Positions 1 to 9,866 of a stretch of 64,000 nucleotides of DNA are shown in pieces. The notes below the pieces were generated by a model. That model was not told the DNA's origin and made no database searches. It saw only the letters and a program-made list of their open reading frames with translations. This DNA comes from Isobaculum melis (GTDB lineage: Bacteria > Bacillota > Bacilli > Lactobacillales > Carnobacteriaceae). The stretch is from assembly GCF_900111355.1 (NCBI RefSeq), contig NZ_FOHA01000002.1, positions 186,001 to 250,000 on the forward strand, written 5' to 3'. The first letter of the stretch is position 1. Every line of letters begins with the position of its first letter. The translations under genes and the position numbers were made by a program.

Positions 1-552
1 TGTATCTCGAATGCTAGGTGCTAAGTATTTTCCACCATATTGATTCATTAAATAAGCATGTATAAATAAGGCAAGTAGCATTAAAATACTAATCGTTAAG
101 CTCATTTCACTAAAATAGCTTGTATCAGGCATCAGCCATTCTTTTAGAACAGAAGGACTATGTGCTAATAGCCATTCATTTGGATAAAACCCCAGCACAA
201 AAACCAAAAGTGAGGTCAATGAAAAAGTAAACAATGGATGAATAAATCTTAAACCAAATAATACCAATAATAAAATGGTGACCACTTGTAATAAAACAAG
301 CCAATGTATGGTTAAAGGCATCCCAATCCCAAATGATAGGATTGAGAGAAGAATACCTGGGATAATAGCCGCTAAAAAGTACTCCTTTAATTCAAATAAT
401 TGTTGAAATATTGTTGTTCTAAATGTTTTACGTTCTGTTTTTATTCGTTTTGAACCAATCAGATATACAGTGAATAATCCGATTAAAAAGACTGGTTGAA
501 TGAAAAATTTTAAGATATTTACTAAAAAAGTGATGGCTATTTCTCCAACCAT
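1..552 (-). CDS. MinJ-like polytopic membrane protein, N-terminal part (cut by window edge)
   Basis: The 184 codons from the ATG at 552 run off the left edge, so the C-terminus is missing. The visible part is almost entirely hydrophobic helices separated by short loops, with a basic cytoplasmic-looking segment after the first helix (SKRIKTERKTFRT). That arrangement recalls the N-terminal membrane region of MinJ, the Bacillus division-site protein that carries a C-terminal PDZ domain, and in Bacillus minJ lies near ftsE/ftsX. The homology is from memory of the family and the PDZ part cannot be seen. The gene starts 33 bases after the cls stop on the same strand, so the two are probably cotranscribed. 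A weak ribosome site (AGAAAGG) lies about 11 bases upstream. It could instead be an unrelated multi-spanning membrane protein. Confidence 0.6.
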   Translation of the reverse strand, partial: MVGEIAITFLVNILKFFIQPVFLIGLFTVYLIGSKRIKTERKTFRTTIFQQLFELKEYFLAAIIPGILLSILSFGIGMPLTIHWLVLLQVVTILLLVLFGLRFIHPLFTFSLTSLLVFVLGFYPNEWLLAHSPSVLKEWLMPDTSYFSEMSLTISILMLLALFIHAYLMNQYGGKYLAPSIRDT

Positions 553-585
553 ATCATCACAAACCTTTCTGTTTTAAACTAATTG

Positions 586-2031
586 CTATAATATTGGGGC
601 AACTAATCGAGCGAGTGCTTCTTTAATTTTTATAATTTTCCCACGCTTTTGATATCTTTCAGGTGTTAACTGTAATGATTTTTGGCTATCTAAAAAGAAA
701 GCTGTTCTTAATTGACTGGCCAACTCTTTATCATAAACAATTACATTTCCTTCAAAATTCAATCTAAATGATCGAATATCAATATTCGCAGATCCTACAG
801 ATGCTACTTCTCCATCAATGACCATTGTTTTGGCATGCATGAAACCATTCTCATAAGTCTCTACAATAGCGCCTAAAGCAACTAACTCAGCTGCATAAGA
901 ATAGGTTGCCCAATAAACTAACATATGATCAGGTTTATTAGGAATTTGTAGATGCACTTTAATGCCTGATAATAAGGCTAGTTTTAATGCATCATGCAAA
1001 GAAGTATCTGGGATATAATAGGGTGTTTGAATTAATATTTCTTTTTTGGCAATATTGATCATTTTTAAATAGACATGTTTAATTTGCTCATGGGTTGAAT
1101 CTGGTCCTGAACTAATCATTTGCATGGGTACATTTCCACGAGCTGGAATCGTTGGGAAATACTCTTTTTTATAGACGACTTTATTGGTTGCGTGAGAGTT
1201 CCAATCCATCAAGAAACGGTTCTGCAATCCATAAGTGCCATCGCCTGTGATTCTAAAATGTGTATCACGCCAATAACCATATTTTTTATCTAATCCTAAA
1301 TATTCATCGCCAATATTAAAGCCACCAATATAACTAATTTCACCATCAATAATGGCTAGCTTTCTGTGATTTCGATAGTTAGCACGTAAATTAATAAAGG
1401 GAATAATCGCAGGAAAAAAGGCAATCACTTCCCCACCAGCTTCTCTTAATTTGTTAAAGAATTTTTTAGGTAAGGTAGAAGAACCCATACAATCATAAAT
1501 CAGTCTTACTTGAACCCCTTCTTCTGCTTTCTCAATTAGTAAATCCCTTACTGTTTTCCCTAAATGGTCTGGTCGATAAATATAATATTGTAAATGAACA
1601 TGTTTTTTAGCTTGTCTAATATCAGCTAATAGTTGATCAAATTTTTCATGACCATCTGTAAAAATTTCTACTTCATTATTTTCTAGATATAAGCTTTGAT
1701 CATAGACTGTATTCATGTAAATCAGCTGTTCCACGTCTACTGAGCTCATATTTGGAAGCGGAAATGTTTCATCTTCTAGCATTTGAATTTGGTCTTCTAA
1801 CTCCATTTTTAATGCTAATTTTTCTTGAATTTTTAAATCAAATATTTTTTCTTTTGATAGGCCTCTTCCTAATAACATGTATAGCATGAATCCTACTACT
1901 GGTAAAAAATTCAAGACAAATATCCATGCCCAACTTGAGGCGGTATCTTTTCTTTCTAAAAACACAATGGCAAACGAAAGCGCCATATTACCAAGTAAAA
2001 TAATGACTACGATTATTCCAAATACATTCAT
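586..2031 (-). CDS. cls: cardiolipin synthase
   Basis: This 481-residue protein joins two phosphatidylglycerol molecules to give cardiolipin and glycerol at the membrane. Two N-terminal membrane helices (about residues 2-24 and 33-54) precede two phospholipase-D HKD motifs: HRKLAIID near residue 222 with a following GGFNIGDEY, and HAKTMVID near residue 399 with a following GSANIDIRS. Both catalytic His/Lys pairs are intact and the length is normal for bacterial Cls. A good AGGAGG site lies 9-10 bases before the ATG. The MinJ-like gene follows directly on the same strand. The family assignment is secure; strict substrate preference is inferred. Confidence 0.93.
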   Translation of the reverse strand: MNVFGIIVVIILLGNMALSFAIVFLERKDTASSWAWIFVLNFLPVVGFMLYMLLGRGLSKEKIFDLKIQEKLALKMELEDQIQMLEDETFPLPNMSSVDVEQLIYMNTVYDQSLYLENNEVEIFTDGHEKFDQLLADIRQAKKHVHLQYYIYRPDHLGKTVRDLLIEKAEEGVQVRLIYDCMGSSTLPKKFFNKLREAGGEVIAFFPAIIPFINLRANYRNHRKLAIIDGEISYIGGFNIGDEYLGLDKKYGYWRDTHFRITGDGTYGLQNRFLMDWNSHATNKVVYKKEYFPTIPARGNVPMQMISSGPDSTHEQIKHVYLKMINIAKKEILIQTPYYIPDTSLHDALKLALLSGIKVHLQIPNKPDHMLVYWATYSYAAELVALGAIVETYENGFMHAKTMVIDGEVASVGSANIDIRSFRLNFEGNVIVYDKELASQLRTAFFLDSQKSLQLTPERYQKRGKIIKIKEALARLVAPIL

Positions 2032-2116
2032 TCGATTTTGTCCTCCTGATTCGCTATATTAAAGATAGCATATGTTGCACAGAATCAAAAGGAATTCCTG
2101 TTTTTTTCTGCATGAA

Positions 2117-2150
2117 ATAAAAAAATCCAAAAGGTTTCCCTTTTGGATTT
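2117..2150 (-). terminator. intrinsic terminator of the CHAP hydrolase gene
   Basis: A 10-bp perfect stem (2125-2134 with 2139-2148) and 4-base loop are followed on the minus strand by a T-run. It lies 10 bases after the stop codon of the CHAP gene, which separates the ftsEX-CHAP transcript from cls. Confidence 0.88.
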
Positions 2151-2159
2151 TAGTTGATA

Positions 2160-3332
2160 TTAGTAAATATAAGTGTAGCTACCTACTTGACCAGCAGGAA
2201 TCACACGGTTATTCACGACACCAATTCCACCATTGAAATTCATTTCACTGATTAGAATGTCGCCGTTTCCTCTTACTTCTTCAACATATGCTACGTGACC
2301 AAAACCACCAGCACCTGTTTGTAAAACTGCGCCAACAGCTGGTGTGCCACCAACTGGTACGCCTGCTGCGCTTGCCGCTGCTGCCCATTGATTTGCATTT
2401 CCCCAGAAGCTTCCAACAGGATTTCCAGATTGTGCACGTCTTTCATATACATACCATGTGCAGTATCCCCAAGCATAACGGTTACCAACATTACCAACAT
2501 TGGCACCACCGCCACCTACTACAGGAGGTGCAGCTACGCCGCCACCATTATCAGCAGGTGCTCCTGCTTCTTCGTTTGTTGAAATTGGTGCTACTACTGG
2601 TGTATTTGCTGCTGCTTCTCTTGCTTTAGCTTCTTGTGCTACTGCTGCTGCTTTATCTTTAGCTGCTTGTTTTTGTGCTAAGAATTTATCTTTATCACTT
2701 TGAACAGTTGCTTCATCAGCTGCAATTTGTGCTACTACGGCTTCTTTTTCTAATTTTTGTTTGTCTAGCTCTGCTTTATTTGCTTGATAGTCAGCAAATA
2801 ATTTTTCTTGAGCAGCTGATTTTTCAGCTACTTGTTCTTTTTTAACTTCTACAGCTTCTTTATCTTCTTTTTGTTTAGCTACCATATCTTGGTTAGCTGA
2901 TACAAGTTTTGAAACTGCATCCATTCTACCCAAAGCTTCACCAATTGAATCAGATGAAAGAACGAAATCTAAATAGCTTTGTGTATTACCATTTACTTGA
3001 ATGGCACGTGCTTGTTTTTGTAATTGTTCTTCGCGTTTTGCAATATTATCATTTAATACTTCAACTTCACGACTTAATTTTTCAAGATCTTTTTGAGTCG
3101 TTTCCATCTCAGTTAATAAGTCATTTACTTTTGTTTCAGCTTCAGTGATGCTATCTACAACTTTAGCTAATTCACCTTTAGCACCTTCTTTTTGATTGTT
3201 TAATTCATTTAACTTCTCATCTTGTTGTTGAATTTTCGTGTCGATTTCATCTGCAAATGCAGTAACTGGTCCTACTAATGCGCTTAATCCCATTGTTCCA
3301 ATAACTGCTAGTGTAAGAAATTTTTTATTCAC
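2160..3332 (-). CDS. secreted PcsB-like coiled-coil/CHAP peptidoglycan hydrolase
   Basis: A 390-residue exported protein. Residues 1-27 are a signal peptide (cleavage after AFA), about residues 28-225 are a long Glu/Lys-rich coiled coil, then an Ala/Pro/Gly linker, and residues 284-390 are a CHAP amidase/endopeptidase domain with the catalytic Cys in YCTWYV (about 291) and His in FGHVAYVE (about 346). This is the layout of streptococcal PcsB, the hydrolase that FtsEX activates for daughter-cell separation. It lies directly downstream of ftsE and ftsX here. The GTG start is chosen because GGAGG (3341-3345) sits 8 bases before it; the upstream TTG at 3347 overlaps that site. Function by FtsEX activation is inferred from context and architecture. 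Confidence 0.88.
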   Translation of the reverse strand: MNKKFLTLAVIGTMGLSALVGPVTAFADEIDTKIQQQDEKLNELNNQKEGAKGELAKVVDSITEAETKVNDLLTEMETTQKDLEKLSREVEVLNDNIAKREEQLQKQARAIQVNGNTQSYLDFVLSSDSIGEALGRMDAVSKLVSANQDMVAKQKEDKEAVEVKKEQVAEKSAAQEKLFADYQANKAELDKQKLEKEAVVAQIAADEATVQSDKDKFLAQKQAAKDKAAAVAQEAKAREAAANTPVVAPISTNEEAGAPADNGGGVAAPPVVGGGGANVGNVGNRYAWGYCTWYVYERRAQSGNPVGSFWGNANQWAAAASAAGVPVGGTPAVGAVLQTGAGGFGHVAYVEEVRGNGDILISEMNFNGGIGVVNNRVIPAGQVGSYTYIY

Positions 3333-3377
3333 GTGTTCATCCTCCAAATTTTTATTTATCTTGTTTTTACGTCTTTT

Positions 3378-4265
3378 TTAATTTTTCAAGAATCTTCTCA
3401 TTGATAGTATAGATCCTAGTGCACCGATAATCATTCCAATGGCTAACATGACACCACCAATTTGATATAAGAACGGTGAAGGAGATAACAGACTAAATGA
3501 AGCGGTTGTTAATGCTGAATTAAATTTACTATAAATCGGCAAGTAAACGCCCGTTAAAATCGCAATGGGTATTAATGCTCCAAACATACCTATCCAAGCA
3601 CCTTCTAATAAGAAAGGCCATCTGATAAATCCGTTTGTTGCCCCCACCAACTTCATAATCTCAATTTCTGTACTTCTTGAAAGAATGGTAATTCTAATCG
3701 TATTAGAGATTAGGAACATTGCTAGTAATAATAACGCAATGGTAATCACAAGTCCAATATTTCGAACTGTATTTAATGTTTTAAATAGCTTATCAACAGT
3801 CAATTTACCATAACTGACATCTGTTACATTTTCAAGATCTTCAGCTTCTTTTGCAATTTTAGCTGTATCAGTAGGTTCTTTGGCACTGACAACGTATTTA
3901 TCATATAAAGGATTGTCATCCCCTTGGAACATTGAGAAGTTTGATCCATAGCTTCCAACTAAATCATCTAACTCTTCATCTCTTGTTTTAAGTTCCACAT
4001 GGTCTACTTCATCCATTTGCTCTAACACTTTTTTTAATGCTTTCTTCTGATCTTCTGTTGCTACCTTTTCAATATAAACATTTACTCGAACATCTTTTTC
4101 AACATCTGTTGCAAGTTTATTCATATTAAGTAATAAGGTTAGGAAAATCCCTACTAAAAGTAAGGTTACTGTTACTGCACTGACTGCAGCTAATGTCATC
4201 CAACCATTACGCTTCATGCTTTTAAAACTATCAAGTAGATGGCGTTTCATTGTTCTAGCCTTCAT
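3378..4265 (-). CDS. ftsX: cell-division ABC transporter-like protein FtsX
   Basis: The 295-residue membrane partner of FtsE. One N-terminal helix (about residues 21-47) is followed by a roughly 120-residue extracellular region and three C-terminal helices, the standard FtsX/MacB-like topology. With FtsE it forms a complex that transmits ATP hydrolysis to a peptidoglycan hydrolase outside the cell rather than moving a solute. It overlaps ftsE by 11 bases, so translation is probably coupled, and the CHAP hydrolase gene follows after 45 bases, fitting a three-part activation module. Confidence 0.93.
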   Translation of the reverse strand: MKARTMKRHLLDSFKSMKRNGWMTLAAVSAVTVTLLLVGIFLTLLLNMNKLATDVEKDVRVNVYIEKVATEDQKKALKKVLEQMDEVDHVELKTRDEELDDLVGSYGSNFSMFQGDDNPLYDKYVVSAKEPTDTAKIAKEAEDLENVTDVSYGKLTVDKLFKTLNTVRNIGLVITIALLLLAMFLISNTIRITILSRSTEIEIMKLVGATNGFIRWPFLLEGAWIGMFGALIPIAILTGVYLPIYSKFNSALTTASFSLLSPSPFLYQIGGVMLAIGMIIGALGSILSMRRFLKN

Positions 4266-4941
4266 AACCGTAATCCCCCCCTAATTCATCTCGGACGATC
4301 CGGCCGTTTTCTACAGCTAGTACACGATGCTTCATCACATTCACAATTTGACTATTATGTGTTGCCATTACAATAGTTGTACCTTGTCGATTGATTTCAT
4401 CTAAGATATTCATAATTTCCCAAGAAGTATCTGGGTCTAAGTTTCCTGTAGGCTCATCAGCAATTAGAACACGTGGCATATTAACAATTGCACGTGCAAT
4501 TGAAATACGTTGTTGCTCTCCTCCTGATAGCTCAGTTGGAAACATTCTAACTTTATGTTTCAATCCAACTAAATCAAGAACTTCTAAGACACGTTTTTTA
4601 ATCATTCTTGGATTTTTTTCGACTACTTCCATTGCATAAGCAATATTTTCATAGACGGTTAAACGTGGAAGTAATTTATAGTCTTGGAAAACGACACCAA
4701 CATGTCGTCTTAAGTAAGGGACTTGCTTATCACGCATTGTGATTAAATCAAAATCGCCAACTTTAATGGTACCTTTTGAGGCACGTTCTTCTCTATATAT
4801 CATTTTTATAAAAGTTGATTTACCAGCTCCACTGGGACCAACAACATATACAAATTCACCTTGTTCGATGCGTACAGACAACCCATTTGCGGCAGTAATG
4901 CCATTTGGGTATTTCTTATAAACATTCAGCATTTCTATCAT
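4255..4941 (-). CDS. ftsE: cell-division ATP-binding protein FtsE
   Basis: A 228-residue ABC ATPase. Visible motifs are Walker A (GPSGAGKST), the signature LSGGEQQR, Walker B with DEPTGNLD, and the switch His in MATHN. It powers the FtsX complex in control of septal wall hydrolysis. It is the first gene of the ftsE-ftsX-CHAP unit. Length and motifs are normal for FtsE. Confidence 0.94.
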   Translation of the reverse strand: MIEMLNVYKKYPNGITAANGLSVRIEQGEFVYVVGPSGAGKSTFIKMIYREERASKGTIKVGDFDLITMRDKQVPYLRRHVGVVFQDYKLLPRLTVYENIAYAMEVVEKNPRMIKKRVLEVLDLVGLKHKVRMFPTELSGGEQQRISIARAIVNMPRVLIADEPTGNLDPDTSWEIMNILDEINRQGTTIVMATHNSQIVNVMKHRVLAVENGRIVRDELGGDYGYEG

Positions 4942-5051
4942 TTCAGTTAATCACCTTACTTTTCTAGTTTTTTGCTATTATCCTCAGGTGTTTTTATTAA
5001 AATTCTTTATTAGTGTGTTAAAAAAACTTTATTCAATTGAGGCACTCACTC

Positions 5052-5057
5052 ATTATA
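5052..5057 (-). promoter_or_regulatory. candidate -10 element of the ftsEX operon
   Basis: A perfect TATAAT on the minus strand lies about 110 bases before the ftsE start. The -35 at 17 bp (CAATTA) is poor. The rest of the 330-base gap 4942-5271 holds the prfB terminator and otherwise AT-rich sequence with nothing else recognisable. Confidence 0.4.
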
Positions 5058-5173
5058 GCATTTTATTCTATTAATAATTGTATCTTTTCATTACAAATAT
5101 GTTTCAATATTCGTCTTCTTTGTAACTTTAGATTTTATTATCTGCTTTTTTTGATATTATGGATAATTTATCC

Positions 5174-5234
5174 TTAAAAAACAAAATAAACCACAAATCA
5201 TCCCCACTTGGGTTTGATATTGTGGTTTATTTTG
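5174..5234 (-). terminator. intrinsic terminator of prfB
   Basis: Arms at 5183-5196 and 5220-5233 are perfectly complementary over 14 bp, with a 23-base loop, and are followed on the minus strand by TTTTGTTTTTT. It ends the secA-prfB transcript. Confidence 0.82.
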
Positions 5235-5271
5235 GGATTTAGTGGCTCTACATTGTTACAGTCCAGTCATA

Positions 5272-6373
5272 TTAAGACAAACGACTCTTTAAATAAGCAT
5301 CAATAAACGGACTTAAATCACCATCCATCACACCTTGAACGTTACCTGTTTCATAATTTGTACGATGATCCTTTACCATTGAATACGGATGGAAAACATA
5401 AGAACGAATTTGCGAGCCCCAACCAATTTCCTTTTGCTCGCCTCTTATTTCGGCTAATTCTTTTTCTTTTTCTTCTACTTCTAATTGATGCAGCTTAGAT
5501 TTCAACATCCCCATCGCTTGATCTTTATTTTTAAATTGTGACCGTTGTTCTTGACTCGCGACAACTATCCCCGTTGGAATATGTGTAATACGAATCGCTG
5601 AATCTGTTTTATTAATATGCTGTCCACCGGCTCCACTGGCACGATAAGTATCAATTTTCAAATCATCAGGATTGATATCAATAGAAATGGTATCATCAAT
5701 TTCTGGAATCACATCAACAGATACAAAAGAAGTGTGTCTTCTCCCAGCAGAATCAAATGGTGAAATTCTCACAAGACGATGCACGCCTTTTTCCGATTTC
5801 AAATAACCATAAGCATTATGCCCCTTAATCCGTAAGGTTACGCTTTTAATACCAGCTTCATCACCACTTTGGTAATCTAAGGTTTCAACCTTAAAGCCAT
5901 TTTGCTCTGCCCAACGCATATACATGCGTAATAACATACTCCCCCAGTCCTGTGATTCAGTACCGCCTGCTCCTGGATGTAATTCAATGATTGCATTGTT
6001 TTTATCATAAGGATCATCTAACAGCATATCTAATTCAAATAACGCCAAAGTATCGCTATGTGCCTGAGTTGCATCAGCTAATTCTGCTTGTAATTCAGCA
6101 TCTGGCTCCTCACGAATCATCTCCAACATCATTTCTAATTCTTCTTGCTGATTGGCTAAAGCCATAAATTGATTGTATTTTTCTTTGACAATATTGGCTT
6201 GATTAATCAAGCCTTGCGCTTTTTCACTATCATCCCAAAAACCTGGTTCGCTCATGATTTCATCAAATTCAGCAATATTACTTTCCATTTGTTCTAAGTC
6301 AAAGAGACCCCCTGAAAGTCTGAATTTTTTCTGCTGCTTGTGTTAACTGATTTTTAATTTCGCTTAGTTCCAT
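5272..6373 (-). CDS. prfB: peptide chain release factor 2, with programmed +1 frameshift
   Basis: RF2 reads UGA and UAA stop codons and triggers peptide release. The long frame (338 residues from an internal Met at 6288) has the release GGQ motif (GAGGQHINK) and the stop-reading SPF motif (RISPFDSAG). The real start is the ATG at 6371-6373, preceded by GGAG. That first frame encodes about 19 residues ([19 protein letters not shown]..) and reaches an in-frame UGA at 6299-6301. The site reads AGGGGG (6308-6313) TCT CTT TGA C, the classic RF2 frameshift signal with internal Shine-Dalgarno and CUU slip codon, so ribosomes shift +1 to continue in the long frame. RF2 thus controls its own level. 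The gene follows secA. Confidence 0.96.
6298..6313 (-). promoter_or_regulatory. RF2 programmed +1 frameshift site
   Basis: On the minus strand the order is AGGGGG, TCT, CTT, TGA, C. The purine block pairs with 16S rRNA, CTT is the slippery codon, and the UGA at 6299-6301 is the stop read by RF2 itself. The elements match the canonical site exactly. Confidence 0.96.
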
Positions 6374-6392
6374 CTATTTTCTCCTTTGAAAA

Positions 6393-6427
6393 GGACACGT
6401 ATTGGTTGATTTCACCAATCCGTGTCC
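6393..6427 (-). promoter_or_regulatory. intercistronic hairpin between secA and prfB
   Basis: GGACACG (6393-6399) pairs with CGTGTCC (6421-6427), and an inner TTGGT/ACCAA (6402-6406 with 6414-6418) extends it. On the minus strand it is followed by TTTT and then by the prfB ribosome site. It could be a weak terminator or a processing/stability hairpin that tunes prfB relative to secA. Confidence 0.6.
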
Positions 6428-6436
6428 ACTATTTGT

Positions 6437-8962
6437 TTATGCTTCTTTGCCGTGACAGTTTTTATATTTCTTTCCACTACCACATGGACATGGATCATTT
6501 CTGCCAATTTTTGGTTCATGTTTCTTAGGCTTTTTAGCAGCAGCTACCGGCTCATCCCCTTCAATTGGGTTCACTGGATTTCCTTTTGCTACTTGTTCAC
6601 GTTCTAAGTTTTGTCTGATTTCAGCTTTCATTAATGTTCTTGTAACATCATAATCAATCGCTGCAATCATTTCATCAAATAGTTTAAAGCCTTCTGCTTG
6701 ATACTCAACTAATGGGTTGTTTTGTGCATAAGCGCGTAGACCAATTCCTTGTCTTAAATGATCCATTGTATCAATATGATCTGTCCACTTGCTATCAACC
6801 ACTCGTAGAATAACAACTTTTTCAAATTCTAATACTTGTTCAGAGCCATTCAATGCTTCTTCTTTATTTTGGTAAACTTCTTCTGCTCTTGTCATCAAGT
6901 AAGCAACCATTTCTTCAGCTGTCTTACCTTCTAAATCTAAGGCAGAAATAGTATCTTCATGGACTAATGCTGCTTTCGCAAAGTCAACAATACCTGCTAG
7001 ATTCCATTCTGAGGTTGTTGGTTGTTGTGTATTTTCTTCTACAACACGTGTAATCGTACGTTCAATCATTGGTAATGTCACATTTTTTAAGCTACCTTCA
7101 GCCATAATGATTTCTAAGCGTTGGCCATACATAATTTCACGTTGTTCACGCATGACATCATCATATTCTAAAATATTTTTACGTGTATCATAGTTATTTC
7201 CTTCTACACGTTTTTGCGCAGATTCAACCTGTTTTGAAATCATTTTACTTTGAATAATCGCATCTTCTTCAGCTAATTTAAAGCGTTCTAGCATTGCTTG
7301 GATTCTTTCTGAACCAAAACGACGCATTAATTCATCTTCTAATGATAGATAGAATTGTGTGACACCTGGATCTCCTTGACGACCTGAACGTCCACGTAAT
7401 TGGTTATCAATACGTCTTGATTCATGTCTTTCTGTCCCGATAACAGCTAAACCACCTGCTTCAATCACACCTTCGCCAAGCTTAATATCTGTCCCACGAC
7501 CAGCCATATTCGTCGCAATAGTAACTGCGCCGCTTTCACCAGCATGCTTAATAATTTCTGCTTCTTTAAAGTGATTTTTAGCATTTAATACTTGATGTGG
7601 AATCCCTTTTTGAGTTAATAAGGAAGCCATTAATTCTGATGTTTCAACTGCAACTGTCCCCACTAAAACAGGCTGTCCATTATGATGTCTTTCAGCGACA
7701 TCCTCAGCAACTGCTCTAAATTTACTTTCAATTGTAGGATATAATAAATCAGCTTTATCATCACGAATAATTGGTTTATTGGTAGGAATTTCCACAACTT
7801 GAATATTATAGATTTCTCTAAATTCTTCTTGTTCTGTTTTCGCAGTACCTGTCATCCCTGATAATTTTTTATACATACGGAAGAAGTTTTGGAAAGTAAT
7901 AGTTGCCATTGTTTTTGATTCATTTTCAATGTCTACCATTTCTTTCGCTTCAATCGCTTGATGCAAGCCATCTGAATAACGACGTCCTGACATAATACGA
8001 CCAGTAAATTGGTCAACAATTAAGACTTCGCCTTCTTGTACAACATAGTCAACATCACGAATCATAATATAGTTGGCACGTAATGATTGATCAATATGAT
8101 GCGTTAATGCAACATGTGATAAATCATATAAGTTTTCAATTTTAAAGACTTTTTCAGCTTTAGAAATTCCTTCTTCTGTTAAAGCAATTGTTTTAGAAGG
8201 AACATCAATTAAATAGTCCTCTTCTGCTTTTAAGCTTTTCACAAAGAAATCTGCTCTTGTATATAGCTCAGCTGATTTTTCTGCTTGCCCAGAAATAATT
8301 AATGGTGTTCTTGCTTCATCAATCAAAATAGAATCGACTTCATCGACGATTGCATAGTTTAATGGGCGTTGTACCATCTGCTCTTTATAAACCACCATGT
8401 TATCTCTTAAATAATCAAATCCAAGCTCATTATTTGTGCTATAAGTAATATCTGAAGCATAGGCTTCACGTTTTTCTTCTGGTCCCATTGAGTTTAAGTT
8501 TAAACCAACAGATAGCCCTAAGAAGTTGTATAGTACACCCATCTCAGTGGCATCACGACTAGCTAAATATTCATTAACGGTTACGACATGTACGCCTTCA
8601 CCAGCGATTGCATTTAAGTATACAGGCATGGTTGCTGTTAAGGTTTTCCCTTCACCTGTCTTCATTTCTGGAATATTCCCGTCATGCAGAACAACCCCAC
8701 CCATTAATTGGACATGATATGGATATAGACCCAACACACGTTTTGAAGCTTCTCTAACAACTGCAAAAGCTTCTGGTAAAAGTTGATCTAATGTTTCACC
8801 ATTTTGATAGCGTGTTTTAAATTCCTCTGTTTTTGCTTGAAGTGCTTCATCAGTCAAAGCTTCCATTTCACTTGCAAAGCTTTCAACTTGATTTGCAATC
8901 TTATCAAGTCTCTTTAATTCTTTACGATCATTTTCAACTAATTTTCTTAAAAAATTTGCCAT
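6437..8962 (-). CDS. secA: preprotein translocase ATPase SecA
   Basis: The 841-residue motor that drives unfolded preproteins through SecYEG. Visible are Walker A ([11 protein letters not shown]), the DEVD Walker B ([11 protein letters not shown]), the helicase motif [10 protein letters not shown], and a C-terminal zinc-binding tail ([14 protein letters not shown]) that contacts SecB or ribosomes/lipids in this family. The length is typical of the housekeeping SecA1 of Firmicutes. It is followed by prfB after 63 bases, a common order in this phylum. Confidence 0.97.
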   Translation of the reverse strand: MANFLRKLVENDRKELKRLDKIANQVESFASEMEALTDEALQAKTEEFKTRYQNGETLDQLLPEAFAVVREASKRVLGLYPYHVQLMGGVVLHDGNIPEMKTGEGKTLTATMPVYLNAIAGEGVHVVTVNEYLASRDATEMGVLYNFLGLSVGLNLNSMGPEEKREAYASDITYSTNNELGFDYLRDNMVVYKEQMVQRPLNYAIVDEVDSILIDEARTPLIISGQAEKSAELYTRADFFVKSLKAEEDYLIDVPSKTIALTEEGISKAEKVFKIENLYDLSHVALTHHIDQSLRANYIMIRDVDYVVQEGEVLIVDQFTGRIMSGRRYSDGLHQAIEAKEMVDIENESKTMATITFQNFFRMYKKLSGMTGTAKTEQEEFREIYNIQVVEIPTNKPIIRDDKADLLYPTIESKFRAVAEDVAERHHNGQPVLVGTVAVETSELMASLLTQKGIPHQVLNAKNHFKEAEIIKHAGESGAVTIATNMAGRGTDIKLGEGVIEAGGLAVIGTERHESRRIDNQLRGRSGRQGDPGVTQFYLSLEDELMRRFGSERIQAMLERFKLAEEDAIIQSKMISKQVESAQKRVEGNNYDTRKNILEYDDVMREQREIMYGQRLEIIMAEGSLKNVTLPMIERTITRVVEENTQQPTTSEWNLAGIVDFAKAALVHEDTISALDLEGKTAEEMVAYLMTRAEEVYQNKEEALNGSEQVLEFEKVVILRVVDSKWTDHIDTMDHLRQGIGLRAYAQNNPLVEYQAEGFKLFDEMIAAIDYDVTRTLMKAEIRQNLEREQVAKGNPVNPIEGDEPVAAAKKPKKHEPKIGRNDPCPCGSGKKYKNCHGKEA

Positions 8963-9189
8963 TTATTTTTCTCCTCTTTAAAGTAATCTCTTTTACGAAT
9001 ATTTTTTTCAATTCATTATTGCTTAGTAGTTAGAATAAACCTAGCTTAAGCCTATCTACACAATTTTATCATTACTTACTGCTAAAAGAAACATTTTTTA
9101 GCATAAAAAACTTGGAATTTTACAAAATGTTCAATCTTTAGACATTTTATCACATTTTTTCTTCAGAAGGTTGTTCAAACATTTTCAGA

Positions 9190-9228
9190 AAAAAAAGAAG
9201 CTGCTCTAGGAGCAGCCTCTTTTTTTAT
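9190..9228 (-). terminator. intrinsic terminator of hpf
   Basis: A GC-rich 7-bp stem (9200-9206 with 9210-9216, loop TAG), flanked by complementary A and T runs that lengthen it, is followed on the minus strand by a run of T. It lies just after the hpf stop. Confidence 0.88.
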
Positions 9229-9232
9229 TTTA

Positions 9233-9784
9233 TTAATCAGTCTCAATCAAGCCATATTTGCCATCTTTACGACGGTAAACAATACTTGTTCCATTTGTTT
9301 CAGCATCTTCAAAAATAAAGAAGTTATGGCCTAGCATATCCATTTGAAGTACAGCTTCTTCGCTATCCATTGGTTTTAAAGACAAGCGTTTTGTACGTAC
9401 AATATCTAAATCAACGCCATTATCTTCTGTAACACCTTGTGTTTCAGAAACGAAAAACTCTAAACCTTTAGCTGTTTTTTCGCGAGATTTACGATTGATT
9501 TTTGTTTTATACTTGCGGATTTGTCTTTCTAATTTATCTACAATCAAATCAATACTTGCATACATGTCTGGACTTGTTTCCTCCGCACGTAAAACCAAGT
9601 ATGGAAGTGGAATTGTCACTTCAACTTTAGCGGTTTTATCTGAATAAACTTTTAAATTTACATGAGCTGTAGCTTCTGGTGTATTTGTAAAGTAACGTTC
9701 TAATTTTGAAACTTTCTTCTCCACATAATTACGAATGGCATCTGTTACCTCAATGTTTTCACCACGGATGTTAAACTTAAGCAT
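9233..9784 (-). CDS. hpf: long-form ribosome hibernation promoting factor
   Basis: A 183-residue protein with an N-terminal RaiA/YfiA-like domain (residues 1 to about 105) that sits in the decoding centre, and a C-terminal domain (from about residue 125: [32 protein letters not shown]) that dimerises to pair two 70S ribosomes into 100S. This is the long form typical of Firmicutes. The start at 9784 (MLKFNIRG) is chosen because the conserved domain begins there and GGGAGAGG precedes it; upstream in-frame codons are leader sequence that overlaps the promoter. It is a single-gene transcript. Confidence 0.94.
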   Translation of the reverse strand: MLKFNIRGENIEVTDAIRNYVEKKVSKLERYFTNTPEATAHVNLKVYSDKTAKVEVTIPLPYLVLRAEETSPDMYASIDLIVDKLERQIRKYKTKINRKSREKTAKGLEFFVSETQGVTEDNGVDLDIVRTKRLSLKPMDSEEAVLQMDMLGHNFFIFEDAETNGTSIVYRRKDGKYGLIETD

Positions 9785-9802
9785 AAAAACCTCTCCCTTC
9801 AT

Positions 9803-9821
9803 CCTAATCAATATGATTAGG
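9803..9821 (-). promoter_or_regulatory. hairpin in the hpf 5' leader
   Basis: CCTAATCA (9803-9810) and TGATTAGG (9814-9821) form a perfect 8-bp stem with an ATA loop. It lies just upstream of the hpf ribosome site in a leader of about 75 bases, where it could affect translation or mRNA stability. Confidence 0.6.
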
Positions 9822-9866
9822 GTCAAATAATAAGAGGACCACTCTCTTACTATTATCCTTAACTCA

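Noticed and set aside
2288-2629. Plus-strand open frames opposite the CHAP hydrolase gene
   Set aside because: They lie antisense to a well supported gene, are low-complexity Leu/His-rich products of its repetitive codons, and have no ribosome site.
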